Source of the DNA: Bryoerythrophyllum caledonicum | Taxonomy: Eukaryota; Streptophyta; Bryopsida; Pottiales; Pottiaceae | Assembly (NCBI GenBank): GCA_963971425.1 | Contig: OZ020523.1 | Span: 16,550,867-16,614,866, forward strand | Length of the DNA stretch: 64,000 nt | Direction: 5' to 3' | Part shown: positions 41,251 through 53,319 of the stretch, piece after piece | How the letters are laid out: every line of letters begins with the position of its first letter | How positions within the stretch are numbered: position 1 is the first letter of the stretch | The notes under the pieces: model-generated | Told to the model about the DNA's origin: nothing | The model's database searches: none | Seen by the model: the letters and a program-made list of their open reading frames with translations, nothing else | Translations under genes and position numbers: made by a program

Positions 41251-43044
41251 CCCCTAAAGGACCTGGTTTGTGCTTCACCAAAATCACCCCAAAACTGCCA
41301 CTTTGACATGAGATAATATTAGACTAATTAAAACATCCATTTACTATTCTCAATTGTAGAATCTTCAAGCTAATTGCTAAAAGCAAACACCCAAAAAAAA
41401 TCTTAAATGTTGACCATGCGGATTGTAAGATACATGCATTTGAAGAGTGAAATTTTGTTTTTTTCCACTGAGCCCGGGCAGGGCTAGCGTACTTTGACTC
41501 AAGATAATGGCATATTTTCCCACTACATATTGCATAAGCTCAATGGATCTATGTTCTACCTTGTGTTAGATAATTGCACGCCAAAAATCACAAGTAATGG
41601 AGGTGTTCACAAGAAGAAAAATGAACCTGCAACAACTAAGGGAATAGAAAGTGGGCCTTTACTTAGGAAAGCAATTTTATTTATTAACTAGAGAAATAAT
41701 TGTTGGATCTAAATCCAAATGGTCAATAGAATCATCGTGACTTATTCCAAAAATAGAAAAATGTTTTTTCAAAAAGGTAAAATCCTTAATTTCTATGCGT
41801 TTTAACCCCTAAAGAACCAAACGTCCCCCCGGGGTCATTTTGGATTTTGGGCATGTACCTACAATTCAAAAAAAAGTCCTTTTTAATTGATTTTTTTTCA
41901 AGATCGGATCTGATAAGAGCTTTGTGGAGATTTTTTATTTTTTTATTTTTGGATTTGTGGTTTGAAAGTTAGTACCACTTAAGCCAAAAGTGGGGACTCC
42001 GGGCACCTCCAAAAATTGTGGCAAAAGTTTCTATTGACATTGAGATTTTTCACACACATAAAGAATATTTCCTTCTTTAGAATTTTTCCAAAAAAAATCT
42101 TGTCTTTAGTGTAAAAAGGCATTTTATTCCAAGTCAAACATTTTCACACATTGTCGGGCAACGGGGGAAAAAAATTCATCTTTTCTGCATAAAACCTAGA
42201 GATCTTCATATTTTTTATTTTTTATTTTTTCAACAACAATATGTGGTGAAAACCTTCTTATTGACCGTTTGGATTATCATTTAAATACATGCGTAGTTCA
42301 CAAAAAAATAAAACGTGAAATGGCAGTTTTTGAACCTCCACTCCTTGCACACTTGATTGGAATATGCTACACCCCTTTTTTACCTCTAAAAATTGGTGTG
42401 TTTGGAAATAACATCATGCTTAAGACAATGGTAAGAGCTTTAGACCTTGTACAATGCAAAAATTTGATACAAAATGAAGTCAAAGTAAGCTGATCTACTC
42501 AACGCAGGGAAGAAAATAAACCATTGTTTTGACTTTAAACACTAAAATCTATCACTTAGTGCGGTGGATTGCAACCAAAATTTGATGGCATGTTCATATG
42601 GAAGTCTATTTTAAGATCTTATGGTTGAAAATAAAAAATTCACTTTAAAATGTGATTTTCATTTCTCTTTTTGACTGTGGCAGTTTTGGACTGGTTTTAG
42701 AGCGAAATAGGTCGTGGTCCTTTAGGGGTTAAAGTGAAAACAATGAAGGTTGCCACAAACTTTTCTTCACTACTACCCACATAAAAAAGTGCAATTGTCA
42801 ACTCTACTGTAGCACTATTCATCTCTATAGTACCCTGCCCAGTTGCAAAAATGAACATCCTTCTTAAGTTTGAAGCACCATAAAATTTTCCCTACAAGTC
42901 CCAAAAGAAGGAAATAATACCCGCAAAAATAACTCGTATTTCTATTCTCACTAAAAATTTCAAAAAATTGTCTTCAAAAATGGATTTTTAGGAACCTATC
43001 CAAAATTGATTTGTACCCCACAAGTACAAATGGTCCTTTAAAGA
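41251..43044 (+). mobile_element. element B, TTAA-type element containing E4
   Basis: It starts CCCCTAAAGGACC after TTAA (41,247-41,250). The degraded right end is GGTCCTTTAAAGA before TTAA (43,045-43,048). E4 is inserted within it; without E4 it is about 0.87 kb. It aligns with the complement of element A and supplies empty sites for the insertions in A. Confidence 0.72.
41806..42728. mobile_element. TTAA-flanked element E4 (923 bp), nested in B
   Basis: It begins CCCCTAAAGAACC and ends GGTCCTTTAGGGG, with TTAA on both sides (41,802-41,805 and 42,729-42,732). In element A the matching position (36,583-36,586, complement TTGA) is uninterrupted. This shows one TTAA-like target became two. It aligns with E1 in opposite orientation. 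Confidence 0.9.
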
Positions 43045-43048
43045 TTAA

Positions 43049-44650
43049 GGCCAATGAGCTTTTTTAGCTTGTGAGATCTACAAGTGTTATAGATGCATAA
43101 TGACATCTACCCAATGGGTACATTTTAGCACAAAAATCTATGAACTTGTTCCACCAAAATCACTGTAGCTCGCCCATCCTCACACTGATTGTGGTCGCGA
43201 TGGTTTCAACTAATGCCCATCTTCCTTCAGCTCAAGTAATGGTCTATTTTTTCCTTTGAGGTGGCCTGAAGCGCTTTCTACAAAGGTTTTTGTCCCAAAA
43301 TGACCCATACATGCTCGATTGGCCTTATAGGTTTAAATCAAAGTGACGGATGGCACGGAGAATGGACAAAACCTCGCCCCGATTTTTGCTTTGGAGAGGG
43401 GCCCTATTTAGATCAAGGTGGAGCTTTCAAGGAGTAATTTGGGGTCGCATGCCCCAAATTTAGCAAAAAAATCCAAAAAACTTTAAGACTTCCAAAATTT
43501 AAAAGATGTTAGTTGAAGAATTTAAAATTTAAAAGACTCCCAAAACTTTAAGACTCCCAAAATTGCTAGAAAAATGAGGCCAACCCTGGCCCACCCTCCT
43601 TGCCATTCGTCGCCATGTTTTACAGAGATCTTTAAATGCTCTACAATTGATGCAGAAAGGATAGTGATGAGGGAAACATGTAATCTAGAGTGGAGAATTA
43701 TGAAGGAATTTCTTAGAACAAGCATAGGTCTAAAGAGAGAGATAGATGAATTTCAATTTCTAAAGGAGACCAACGTGAAAAGAGAGCTTGTTTGTTCCCT
43801 CCATTAAACTCATATCCACAAGACATAGGTTAGTGAAATAGGACTATTGTCCCCTCTTGAGGACTCTAGACACTTCTCATGGGTCTTAACTTTCAAAGCA
43901 TTCTTTAACATTAGCTTGAAATACCCAACAATCCTTCAAATACGTGCCATGAAGATTTGGCAAACATTTAATGTAAGCCGTAATCGATTTATCTAAAATT
44001 GTTGCACATACCTCACATTACACATATTGAGGTGCCATATTGGGGCGTACCTTAGAATTGTGGTTGCTTGGCTTCCACTTGGTATTACATTCAAATTATA
44101 GGTCAACCTCTATAACATACATCCCATTTCAAGCCAACAACATAGTTGTTTAAGCTACTAACCTTTTAACCCTAAAAAGTCTAAGAAGGGATCTCTATAA
44201 TTTGGTGGTACACGCTTTTGAAGGGGAGGTAAAATCTTGGCTTCTATTTTTATTATTTTTATGGGGGGCCTATTTAAAGCAGATGGGGATCTCCAAACGT
44301 AATTTGGGGTTGCAAGCCCTAGATTTACCCCCAAAATTATTTTAAAAATCAATGGACCTCCTAAAAGAAGAGGGCCAAAAAAATGAGAGGATGCCATTAA
44401 GACAAGCGCCCACCTCCTCAAAGAAGCTTGCACCACCAAAATACATAGATCCTGTGAGAAACCACATTTGGGACCACATTTGGGTTGCAACATGATGTTT
44501 TTTTGTGTATTTGGTATATAAGGAATAAGAATTGATGTATACGATACTTACAAAAGCTTCTATTTGTATTGAGATGGATGTATTGACACATGGCAATTTG
44601 AATTTAGATCATTATTGCACCTACAACATGCTTGAGAAGTTGCAAAATGG
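43049..44650. repeat. repeat-derived noncoding DNA with a direct repeat pair
   Basis: 43,049-43,330 is a copy of repeat R. About 43,385-43,480 and 44,225-44,345 resemble each other (GGGCCCTATTTA / GGGGCCTATTTAAA, then GTAATTTGGGGT and GCCCTAGATTTA-type words). Short ORFs of up to 110 codons occur but none is recognisable. Confidence 0.45.
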
Positions 44651-44654
44651 TTGT

Positions 44655-45062
44655 GTATTCTACATGTATGGTGTCCTATTTGAGCATGATGTGGTTCAGA
44701 TATTGAGATGACCTCCAAATAAAAGATGTTAGTTGAAGAATCCTAAATCCAAAGGTGTATGTCTTGCTAAATTTTATTACATATTTTGTATGTTAATAAT
44801 AAATCACGTGACCGTATATATGGTCCCCCACTGACCTTTAACCCTTAAACGTCAAAAGGTGCCGTTGGTGGCCACCGTATTCTACATGTACGGTGTTGTA
44901 TTTGAACATGATAAGGTTCAGATATTGAAATAACTCCGAAATGAAAGATGTTAGTTGAAGATTCTTCGACCCAAAGGTGTAAGTCTTGTAAATTTTAACA
45001 CATTTTCTATATTCTAGAGTGTAAATATAATCATGTATATACGGTTCCCGACTGACGTTTAA
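44655..45062. repeat. ~222-bp tandem duplication ending at TTAA
   Basis: Two copies (about 44,655-44,840 and 44,876-45,062) share TATTCTACATGTA, GATGTTAGTTGAAGA, CCAAAGGTGTA and ACTGAC-TTTAACCC. Copy 2 ends exactly where element E5 starts, and copy 1 is followed by CCCTTAAACGTC, a related terminus. The same target seems to have been hit in both. Confidence 0.6.
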
Positions 45063-46007
45063 CCCCTAAATCTCCAAGAGTCTCCTCGGGGGACTCTAGA
45101 AGGTTCGGGCAGGTTCTTATGGTGTAATTTAATTAAAAAAATCTTTAATATTTTTAATGTAGATGGACATTACTAAAAGCTTTGTGTGAGTCCAATTTTT
45201 TCCTAAATCCGACATTTAATGAAAAAGTTATAGGGTTTTGAAGTTCAAATGGGGAGAGCGGGTACGTTGGGCAACTCCATAAACTTTTGCTAGGACACTC
45301 TATTGAATGTGATATTTTCAATACTTGCAAGTAATATTTTCTCCTTTCATTTTGTCAAAAAAAATCTCTTGTCTTTAGTGAAAAAAAGCATATAAATCCA
45401 AGTCAAACATTTTTCACACATCATCACACATTGTTGGGCAAGGTCCCAAAAAAACTTCTTCTTCTTCACATAAAACTTTGAGATCATCATATTTTTAACT
45501 TTTTATTTTTTCCGCAGCATTATGTGGTGTAAACCTTCTTATTGACCATTCGGATTCTCATTCTAAAACATACTAAATTCACGAAAAAATGTAACACAAA
45601 TTGACAACTTTTGAACCTCCACTCCTAGCACAATTTTTTTGAATATGCTACACCCTTTTTCTACCTCTTAAAATTGGAGTTCAAGGAACTAAATTCATGC
45701 TTAACATGATGGAAATGAATTTAGACCTTGTGTAGTGCAAAAATTTGACACTAATTAAAGTCAAAGTTTGCTGATTCATGAAACGCAGGGAGGAAAATGG
45801 ACCCTTTTCTCTACTTCAAACACTATAATATTAAAATCCGTGCAGACAAACTTTATGAAATTTTCATTGTAAGTTACTTAATAAATCTTGGTTGATATCC
45901 CACAGTTTATGATAGAAGTAAAAGTTTTTGTTTCATCCTTACTCATCGCACTAAAACAAGCAATTTTGAAGTGTTTTTGGTGCGAAATTGTCAAAGAAAT
46001 TTAGGGG
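45063..46007. mobile_element. TTAA-flanked element E5 (945 bp)
   Basis: It begins CCCCTAAATCTCC and ends GAAATTTAGGGG, flanked by TTAA (45,059-45,062 and 46,008-46,011). It aligns with the complement of E2, including the block near GGTTCGGGCAGGTTCTTATG. Confidence 0.82.
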
Positions 46008-46337
46008 TTAAGGGATAAGGGTTAACGTAGGAGAGGCCAAAACCGAACCTCTGCAGCACTGCTCCTGAATTATTGACTTGCACATGGCATTACATTCCTA
46101 GATAAATGATGGAACAAGGGTTTATTGATTTACAAAAGATTCCACCTTTCCGTGATAAAGTGCTGTATGGTCAGTGCTGTATTTTCAACATTCTTTCTAC
46201 AGCAAATTTGTTGAGTGGTGTGAACAGAATTTCTTCGTCTGGGTTGATCCAAACCTTTGATGATGACTCATCCTGACCTGGAATGTTGCATCAATTGAGG
46301 CTACAGTGAATATGGCGTTTAGTGTTGCACTCTTTAA

Positions 46338-46740
46338 CCCTTTAACGCCGGGAGGTCTTCACAAGGATTGGGAGAATCCACAAGTGTGATAGATCATGTC
46401 CAACAACTAGTAGACATTGCAGAGTAGCATCTACCTAGTGAGTACATTTCTTGTTGACCCCACTTCACAGAAATCATTGTAGCTCTCCAATGCTTGCTTG
46501 GGAATTGCTCCATTTGAGAAAGATATCCACTATTGTCATACACATTCCAATTAACAGAAAGGGCATTCAATTTTTAGAGGAGGAGATCCCATCTAAAACA
46601 TACCCAAATCAATGTAAAAACAACCATCTTGGCGTCATTTCCAATTAACAAAAAAGGGCATTCAATTTACATAGGAGGAGATCCCATAAAAAACATACCC
46701 AAATCAACGTAAAAACAACCATCTTGGCGTCATCGGGTGA
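46338..46740. repeat. TTAA terminus, repeat R copy and ~88-bp tandem duplication
   Basis: TTAA followed by CCCTTTAACGCCGGG at 46,334 looks like a single element end without a partner. Repeat R follows. At 46,560-46,731 the block GGGCATTCAATTT...GGAGGAGATCCCAT...AACCATCTTGGCGTCAT occurs twice in tandem. Confidence 0.5.
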
Positions 46741-49700
46741 AGGTAGGAGGACCCAAAACCTACGGTATTAGGTGTGGACTGGCATTCGCTATTTTCCTAC
46801 CTCACTCTAAATGTAGACAAGTTGAAGTTGGACCTCTAAAAGATGGAGCAGCCAAAAAGTCGCCTCTTGAATGAATTTGAGGATGATAATCAGCGTAAAG
46901 GATCATTTTTCATCCAATTCTTTTTGGAAGGTTCATTGAATTTGTAAGCATTACATAATGATGAAATTTGCCTCATTCAAGTAATCATGTTTATCTAAAG
47001 AAGAAAATGTTAGTGATATGGCTCTTTTGTAGCAAATTTACAAACTTCTAGCTTTGGGTCTAAATATAAATTTTAATCGCTCAAATGATTTTAAATTTTT
47101 TTTCAATCTAATCAATGAAGCTTATGATAGTTTCTATTCCAATTTCAAAATTTGAGAAATACATTAAATTGAATAAGTTGTTTCAATTTGAACTTTTGGC
47201 ATATAACCATGGTTAATTGATATTTTGATCTTAGCTTAAGATAGAAGTTTCATGTACACCTCAAGTATTGGCATTAAAATGTGTACCTTTGGTTAAATTT
47301 CCAAAACAATTAAGCATACTTTGTATTTGATGTGAATTTTTTCACTTTTTCTTCAAAACATTACAATAATTTCAAATTTTCACAAAAAATTGTGAATTAT
47401 CAAGACTTATACAAGACATGACATCTCATCTATTAAAATAAAAATAAAATAATCACTTGTAGTTCGATGAAATATTAGAGCACACAGTAGAATAGCAATT
47501 GGGATTGATGCCACAATCATAAGCTCTATCCTGTAGGGATTAAAGTGTGTTATGCACTTGGGTAAATAGCTAGATATATCTCAAGTTGAGCTACTGGTGG
47601 ATAAACCTTACACTAAATGTACACATGTAACTATTTATCTACTCTAAAAAATTATTGAAGGTGACAAACAATGATAAATTTGTACATAGTGTTGATCGCA
47701 TCTACGCTTCAATTAACATTTGGTGTTTGCATTTGTATTTGGTATAGGCAATATTAAATACCATAGTTGGTGTAGTCATCTAATGCTCTTATTTTCCATA
47801 CCCTCTCTAGATTTTGGGGAAAGGAAATGTAAGTTTTCCTCACTTGACATATGTATTAGTTAATGGTTTAATAAAGGGGTGACTACAATCTATTTTTTTA
47901 CACTCAAAATCAATAAGATACCAAATTTAGCAATATTGGATCCACAATAGTTTTTGGATTATCCTTCCTTAGTTTAGGTGCACATGTGAAGAGTAGGTTA
48001 CCATGATGAATGCTTGGTGATACTATTTTTGTAACTAAATATTTCCCAAGCTTGATTTTACATATTACGGTCAATTCTCTTTAGATGTTACTAGTCAAGA
48101 GCGGAAAACACAGTAACACTTATAGATATTAACATCTATTAGTTTTCATCCAATTTTATCCAATGTTTTCATCCACCATACCATTCTCATCCAAAATAGT
48201 CACCCTATATCCTAAACTCCATTTTACCCAACCATACCTTGTACTACGTTTTACTACCAATGTTTGTGTCTATTGCCTTATAATTTCTCTAATTTTCCAA
48301 CTTTAACTCTTGTAGAAGTAAAATCAGTGAAGTACGGAGCAACACATGTCATAAAACTCAATAGTGTAAAGTTATAAAGATCGTCAAAATTTTCCATAAC
48401 ACATATGTAGTTATAACTTATAGAGAAGTAACATTCAAAGAGGGCCGACTATATTTAGTAACTACTACTGATGTTGGTGAGAACACTATTTTGTGTGATG
48501 AAACAAAGTTTAACACACATCACCAAATTGCAGTTTACGGATTAAATCAATCACAAAAACATCCACACTTTTTATGATGTCATAGAGATAATTTTGGAGG
48601 ATTTCAAAAGCAAATTATGCCATTAGGAAAAAACCGCTCTTGGAGCACCAAGGGAAAGGAGAGCTCCTTGGTGCACTAGATGCATTTGTATTAAAGAGAA
48701 GGAGTTTTCAGAGTAGGAACACCAAAAATTCCCCTTTCTTGAGTCCTCCAAGTGAATTTTTTTACACATACCAAATGTCTTATCTTTAAGTTCTAATATT
48801 TGAAGTAGTATGTGGTTATATTAGATTTTTTCTAAATGCACCAAAATTTGCACCAAAATAAATTGTTAGATTATTCATACTCCCTTTTCTACACCAGTAA
48901 AATGCATGAGTAGTATTGACAATCAATGCTCTTAGGCCCTACACAATGCAAGCTAAAGCTCCCCCATAGTATCCCAAGTTCTCAAAAAGTTGACCGGTGG
49001 TTCCCCTACACCTTACCCAAGCCAAGTCACCATGTGCATGTGGTCTGAGTTACATAAGACCATAAGTTTCGGGGTAACATGCGGGGTCTCCTCCCTTTAC
49101 TTTCAGGGAAACTCAAACGCCCTATGCCGTGAATGCTTTGTTACATAATTAATTCAAAATCAAGAGTTGTCCAATATTTTGGAAAATATAAATTTTTGTC
49201 CTTGGTGATTATCCATGTAATGTCAAGTTGCTACCCGTATAATGCCTGAGTGATATCCATGTAATACATAGGTGATACCCATTGCATCCGAATCACTCCG
49301 TCAAAGAAAATAATTCCTTTGACAGAGAGGTGTTGAAAGTGACCACTAGGTATGGTATATTAGATGTTAGAGTTTTCTTGAAAGCCGTGTTTTTACAGGG
49401 TGGCTGGCTTGTGTCAGGCAATAAGAGAGGATGCAGTAGGTTGTGCGGATACTGTGTCTTTTTCTAAATACAAACTCAATATGAGATCTACAAGTGGAAA
49501 TTTTTGGAGAGTTACAAATCTCACCTTGCGTATTTCCTGGACCATAGGCTGACATTCCTTGAATAGTACTACAATATCCACAAGCTCCACCTAGGCCCCA
49601 CATGCACATGTGCATGATTTGTACAACCCCATATAGCCTCCTCCATTCATTATTTGCACTCTAAATTCATCCCTTGGTCACCCAACCTTTTTGGTTCCTC

Positions 49701-50860
49701 AATTTCGGCACTCCACATTCAGGGCAACTACTCAAATCCAGGATACATTATCTAATCCCGGGTCGCCATACCTAGTACTTTTAGGAAACTCTATTTTTTG
49801 AACAAACTTTGTTGGGATAACAAGAAGTCCAATTTGTGACATGATCAATTTAGGGTTTCTTCATAAGTTTAACGAACCAGTTAATTATTTTGCCGACATT
49901 AATGATTTTCCTTCAAGATGGGCTGCATCCGGACCAAGAAACCAAAAACAAAATACACTAGAAAAGCATTCCGAAAAGTCTGCCCCTACAATAAGAATAG
50001 CCATTTCTGTGCTCCCTCAATGACCACATTCTCTGACCATTAACTGAATTTCTAATTTCTAATTTTTCACAAAGTCCAGTCGCTTCTCTTGAAATACTCC
50101 TCCCACAAAAAAAAAACTGTAAAATCTCGGTTCTGCCAAAAAAAATGATTGGTAGCAAACTGCTTGTTTCTCCAAAATAGACAAAATAGAAACTAAAAGT
50201 AGATGCAAATAAAGGCTTTGGCTGATAAAAAAGGAACCCTTGGCAGGACAAAGTACGGTAACTTTAGGGATCCGATTCCTGTTACAATCCCGATACTGGA
50301 TTTTGTATGTCCAGTAAAAAGTAAAAAGGTAAATAAGATACTGGCCAAGCAACATTGTCCACGTTTGTCATGGATTTTAGGAAAACAAGTGTACGCCGCT
50401 CAAAGATAGAAGCGGTTGTAGGTTCTGTGCCTGTTTTAGGTCCGCATCTCTAAGAAGAATACTTCAGGTGCTGCATATTAAGGGTCTAGAGCCGAATAAA
50501 CTCAAAATAATATTCTTCACATTCTGGAATTGATATCAGGGAATAACTCAATCCGGGCTTCAGTCGAACCACCAACGGTATTCTGATACGGTACGGATAC
50601 CCAAACGTTATCGTATACCGGTATCTTGATCCGAAAACCGTCATCTATGTCATGGGTAGATCTCTTTACCGCATCTTGTATTTGGTAGATTACGACGGTC
50701 TAGGTCATGGTAACTACAAAGGCGTCGAGGTTTTAGGTCACGAAGCAGATAAAAATAATATTCCTGGTTCCCCGAAGATCCACTCAAGGTTGATACCCGG
50801 ATGCTATCAACCGACCCGTCGGGGTCGCACGCACTTAGGGCACCGTAGGGAACCAAAAAG
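46741..50860. other. AT-rich intergenic DNA, no gene recognised
   Basis: Stops are dense in all frames. A small hairpin GCACCAAG...CTTGGTGC lies near 48,640-48,675. The words ACACTAAATG and ACATTTGGTG near 47,620-47,720 resemble the TTTAGTGT MITEs. TTTCATCC words cluster near 48,155-48,200. From about 50,500 G+C rises towards the gene island. I see no RNA gene here. Confidence 0.5.
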
Positions 50861-52430
50861 GTCATGGAGAACGCGCACGGGGAACTTCAAGGAACGTGGA
50901 ACGTTTCATGGGAGCGGCGGGAACTTCGTCTCGCACCTCGTGAGGGGAAAAACAGAGGAGAGCACAGAACTCATATCAGAGCGTAGTAGAGAGAACCAGA
51001 GCGCTTTCGCATTCCAATTGTAGGTGTGTTTTGCGAGAGAGAGAGAGAGAGAGAGAAAGAGAGTGCGGTAGCTTGGAACGCGGCGAGTGCGAATTTCACT
51101 TCCTGGTATCGGTGTGTTCTCGCGATTCGTGGGAATAGTGGCTGTGCTACCTTGGAGGTGGCGATCGTGGCGCGGGAGGTGGTGATCGCGATTGTGGCGT
51201 GTACGGTAGGGAGCTCATTTTCTGCGTTCGGGACGGGAGTACATTGAGCGGGAGCGTGTTGTAGTGTAGGTTTTTTAGGTTGGATTGGCCGGGGGAGGGG
51301 AATGTGAGGCGCGGGCGAGGGATTGGGTGGAATTCGTGTGCGGTGTTTAGTTTGTGAAGAGGAGAGGTGCGCGGGAGAAATTGCAAGGGATCGTGCAGGT
51401 GGAGTGTTGCTTTTTTGGCTTGCGTGTGAGTGAGGGAATGCATTGCTGAGTTGGTGCGTGGCTTCAATTGGAAGGTAGAGGTAGGGAGGTAGGGAGGGAG
51501 ACGGAAGACGCTTCTGCTTTCGGTGTTGTGGAGAGCCTCGGTTGTGGCGCGTGGAAGTGTTGGTTAATTGCTGGTTTAGCTGTTCGCTGTTGCATTCGTT
51601 TTTGTCGAGCGCTTCTGTAGAGAGTGGAGTGAAGTTGAGTACAATCTAGTCACAAAAGCGTCAGTGTGTCCAATTCTAAATTTGGTAAGGCAATGGAAGT
51701 CTCGTGGTACAGTGTGCGCCCTTTGCGTCGTTTTACCTGGTTTTCGGCATCGTTGGTAGTGAAACGTTGCTGGTTGCGTGTGTTTTTTAAGTCTCGAGTT
51801 TAGAGGAAGCAAGTGATATTGAAGCGTACTGGATTGAGAGAGGAGAGTCATCGTGTGCAGATTCGGGGAGTAGGCTCTTGAAGTGGATTTTTCCTCTTGT
51901 TGTGTCCAGGTTCGTAAAATTTGTGGGAGTGGATATACGCACGCACAGTTGTGCTCTTGGAGCGAACTAGCAGAGTTGTTCAGTTCTGGTGTCTTCTTCA
52001 CGAGTGTCCACCGTCCGCGGGTTGTTTTTTCCTCAACGGTGGATTTGGTACTGCCGTGCACTTAGTCTTCCAGTACTTAATGTTCTGTTTCGCGGCCGTA
52101 GTCATAAAGGCGTATTGTACATACAGGGTGATCTGTAGAATCCCTTATCCTCCAGGTTTTCACTTGTCGTTTCCGTCCTTCAGTCTCAAGCTTCTGGTGT
52201 AGATACAGAGCATGTAATCGTGCCGTAATCTGTTAACCTTAAACGGCGATAGCTCGGATTTTCTGGCCATCAGCCGTCGTAGGCGCATATATCCGTATGT
52301 CTCGTCGCTCGTGTTGTAGCTCGCCTGCAAGATAGTAGTGCGCTCATGTTTGCGGGTGAATTATTTTTGTGAGGTTGTAATAGTCACGGGTTCTTCCGAT
52401 TTCATAAGCTCTTCGGTTTTGTCCTCCACG
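50861..52430 (+). promoter_or_regulatory. probable promoter and long 5' leader of the cyclin-type gene
   Basis: A G+C- and CpG-richer stretch without a long ORF, containing a GA repeat at 51,035-51,062. It lies upstream of the coding exons. No clear TATA box can be fixed. The role is inferred from position and composition only. Confidence 0.35.
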
Positions 52431-53056
52431 ATGCACTCGTTTGACGTCGGTTTTTTTGGCTGTGCTGCAGTTCCTGAAGAGAAGTGCACAAGTTCGGTTG
52501 ACGATGCGGTAGCTCGTAAGGTAGAGAGAGGCAGGGAGACTATGCAGCTGACACCCGTGAAGCTGCCGTCAGGTATGAGACATCCTTCGGTAGTCCATCT
52601 ATTTTAATGATTTTGATTTAAATAATAATACATAGTTTAATTTTGCATTTTGGAAATTAATTTACAATTAATGTTGTACTTTTGGTTGAGGTTACACATA
52701 CATGCTCATTCGAGCGCCGCTGCCCTGAAAGAATATCTGAACGTAATTACCAGCAGAGGCATCGCCGTACGCCGACTTTAGGATCGAGTAACATTCAATT
52801 TCGTGACGATGGTATTCCTGAGTTGAAAATTAGCATTTCTATTTCCAGTTGGGTTAAGGGCATTTCCTCGCAAGAGAGAACTTACTTCCGTCCGAACGTT
52901 TTTCGATGTCTTCTCAGCAACCTCAGATTCTTAGCCTGCGTAATTGAGTGTTGGACGGTCTCATTGGTAATCACACATGAGCAAGTTTTGATTCATTTCG
53001 TAATGAAACCCAATTGGATGAGAGGAATCAAATACTGCAGCTTGAGGATTTGCTGA
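52431..53056 (+). other. candidate 5' exons of the cyclin-type gene
   Basis: ATG at 52,431 opens MHSFDVGFFGCAAVPEEKCT and onward to a consensus donor TCAG|GTATGAG at about 52,572. From 52,682 another open stretch contains SERNYQQRHRRTPTLGSSNI and continues to about 53,056. The splice phases between these and the exon at 53,320 could not be reconciled, so they may be 5' UTR exons, alternative exons or a separate short gene. Confidence 0.3.
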
Positions 53057-53319
53057 GAAATTTGCCCTTCATACTTTGTACCGAATTCAGACATTGGCGT
53101 AGGGGGTAATTAAAATCTTTAGCATCTGTATCCTGTAAGCTAAATGTCAACGCTATTATGCTGCACATCCTCATGGGAAGCTCCTTTTCTTCGTTGTTTT
53201 TAGATTATATGCTAACGTTGTCTAGTTTACTTTTTGCAGCGATCATGAGCAGCTAAATTTCGAGTTGTTTCAACAATTCTGTAAATAAGACTTCAACACC
53301 TTCTGTACTTCATCGCACA

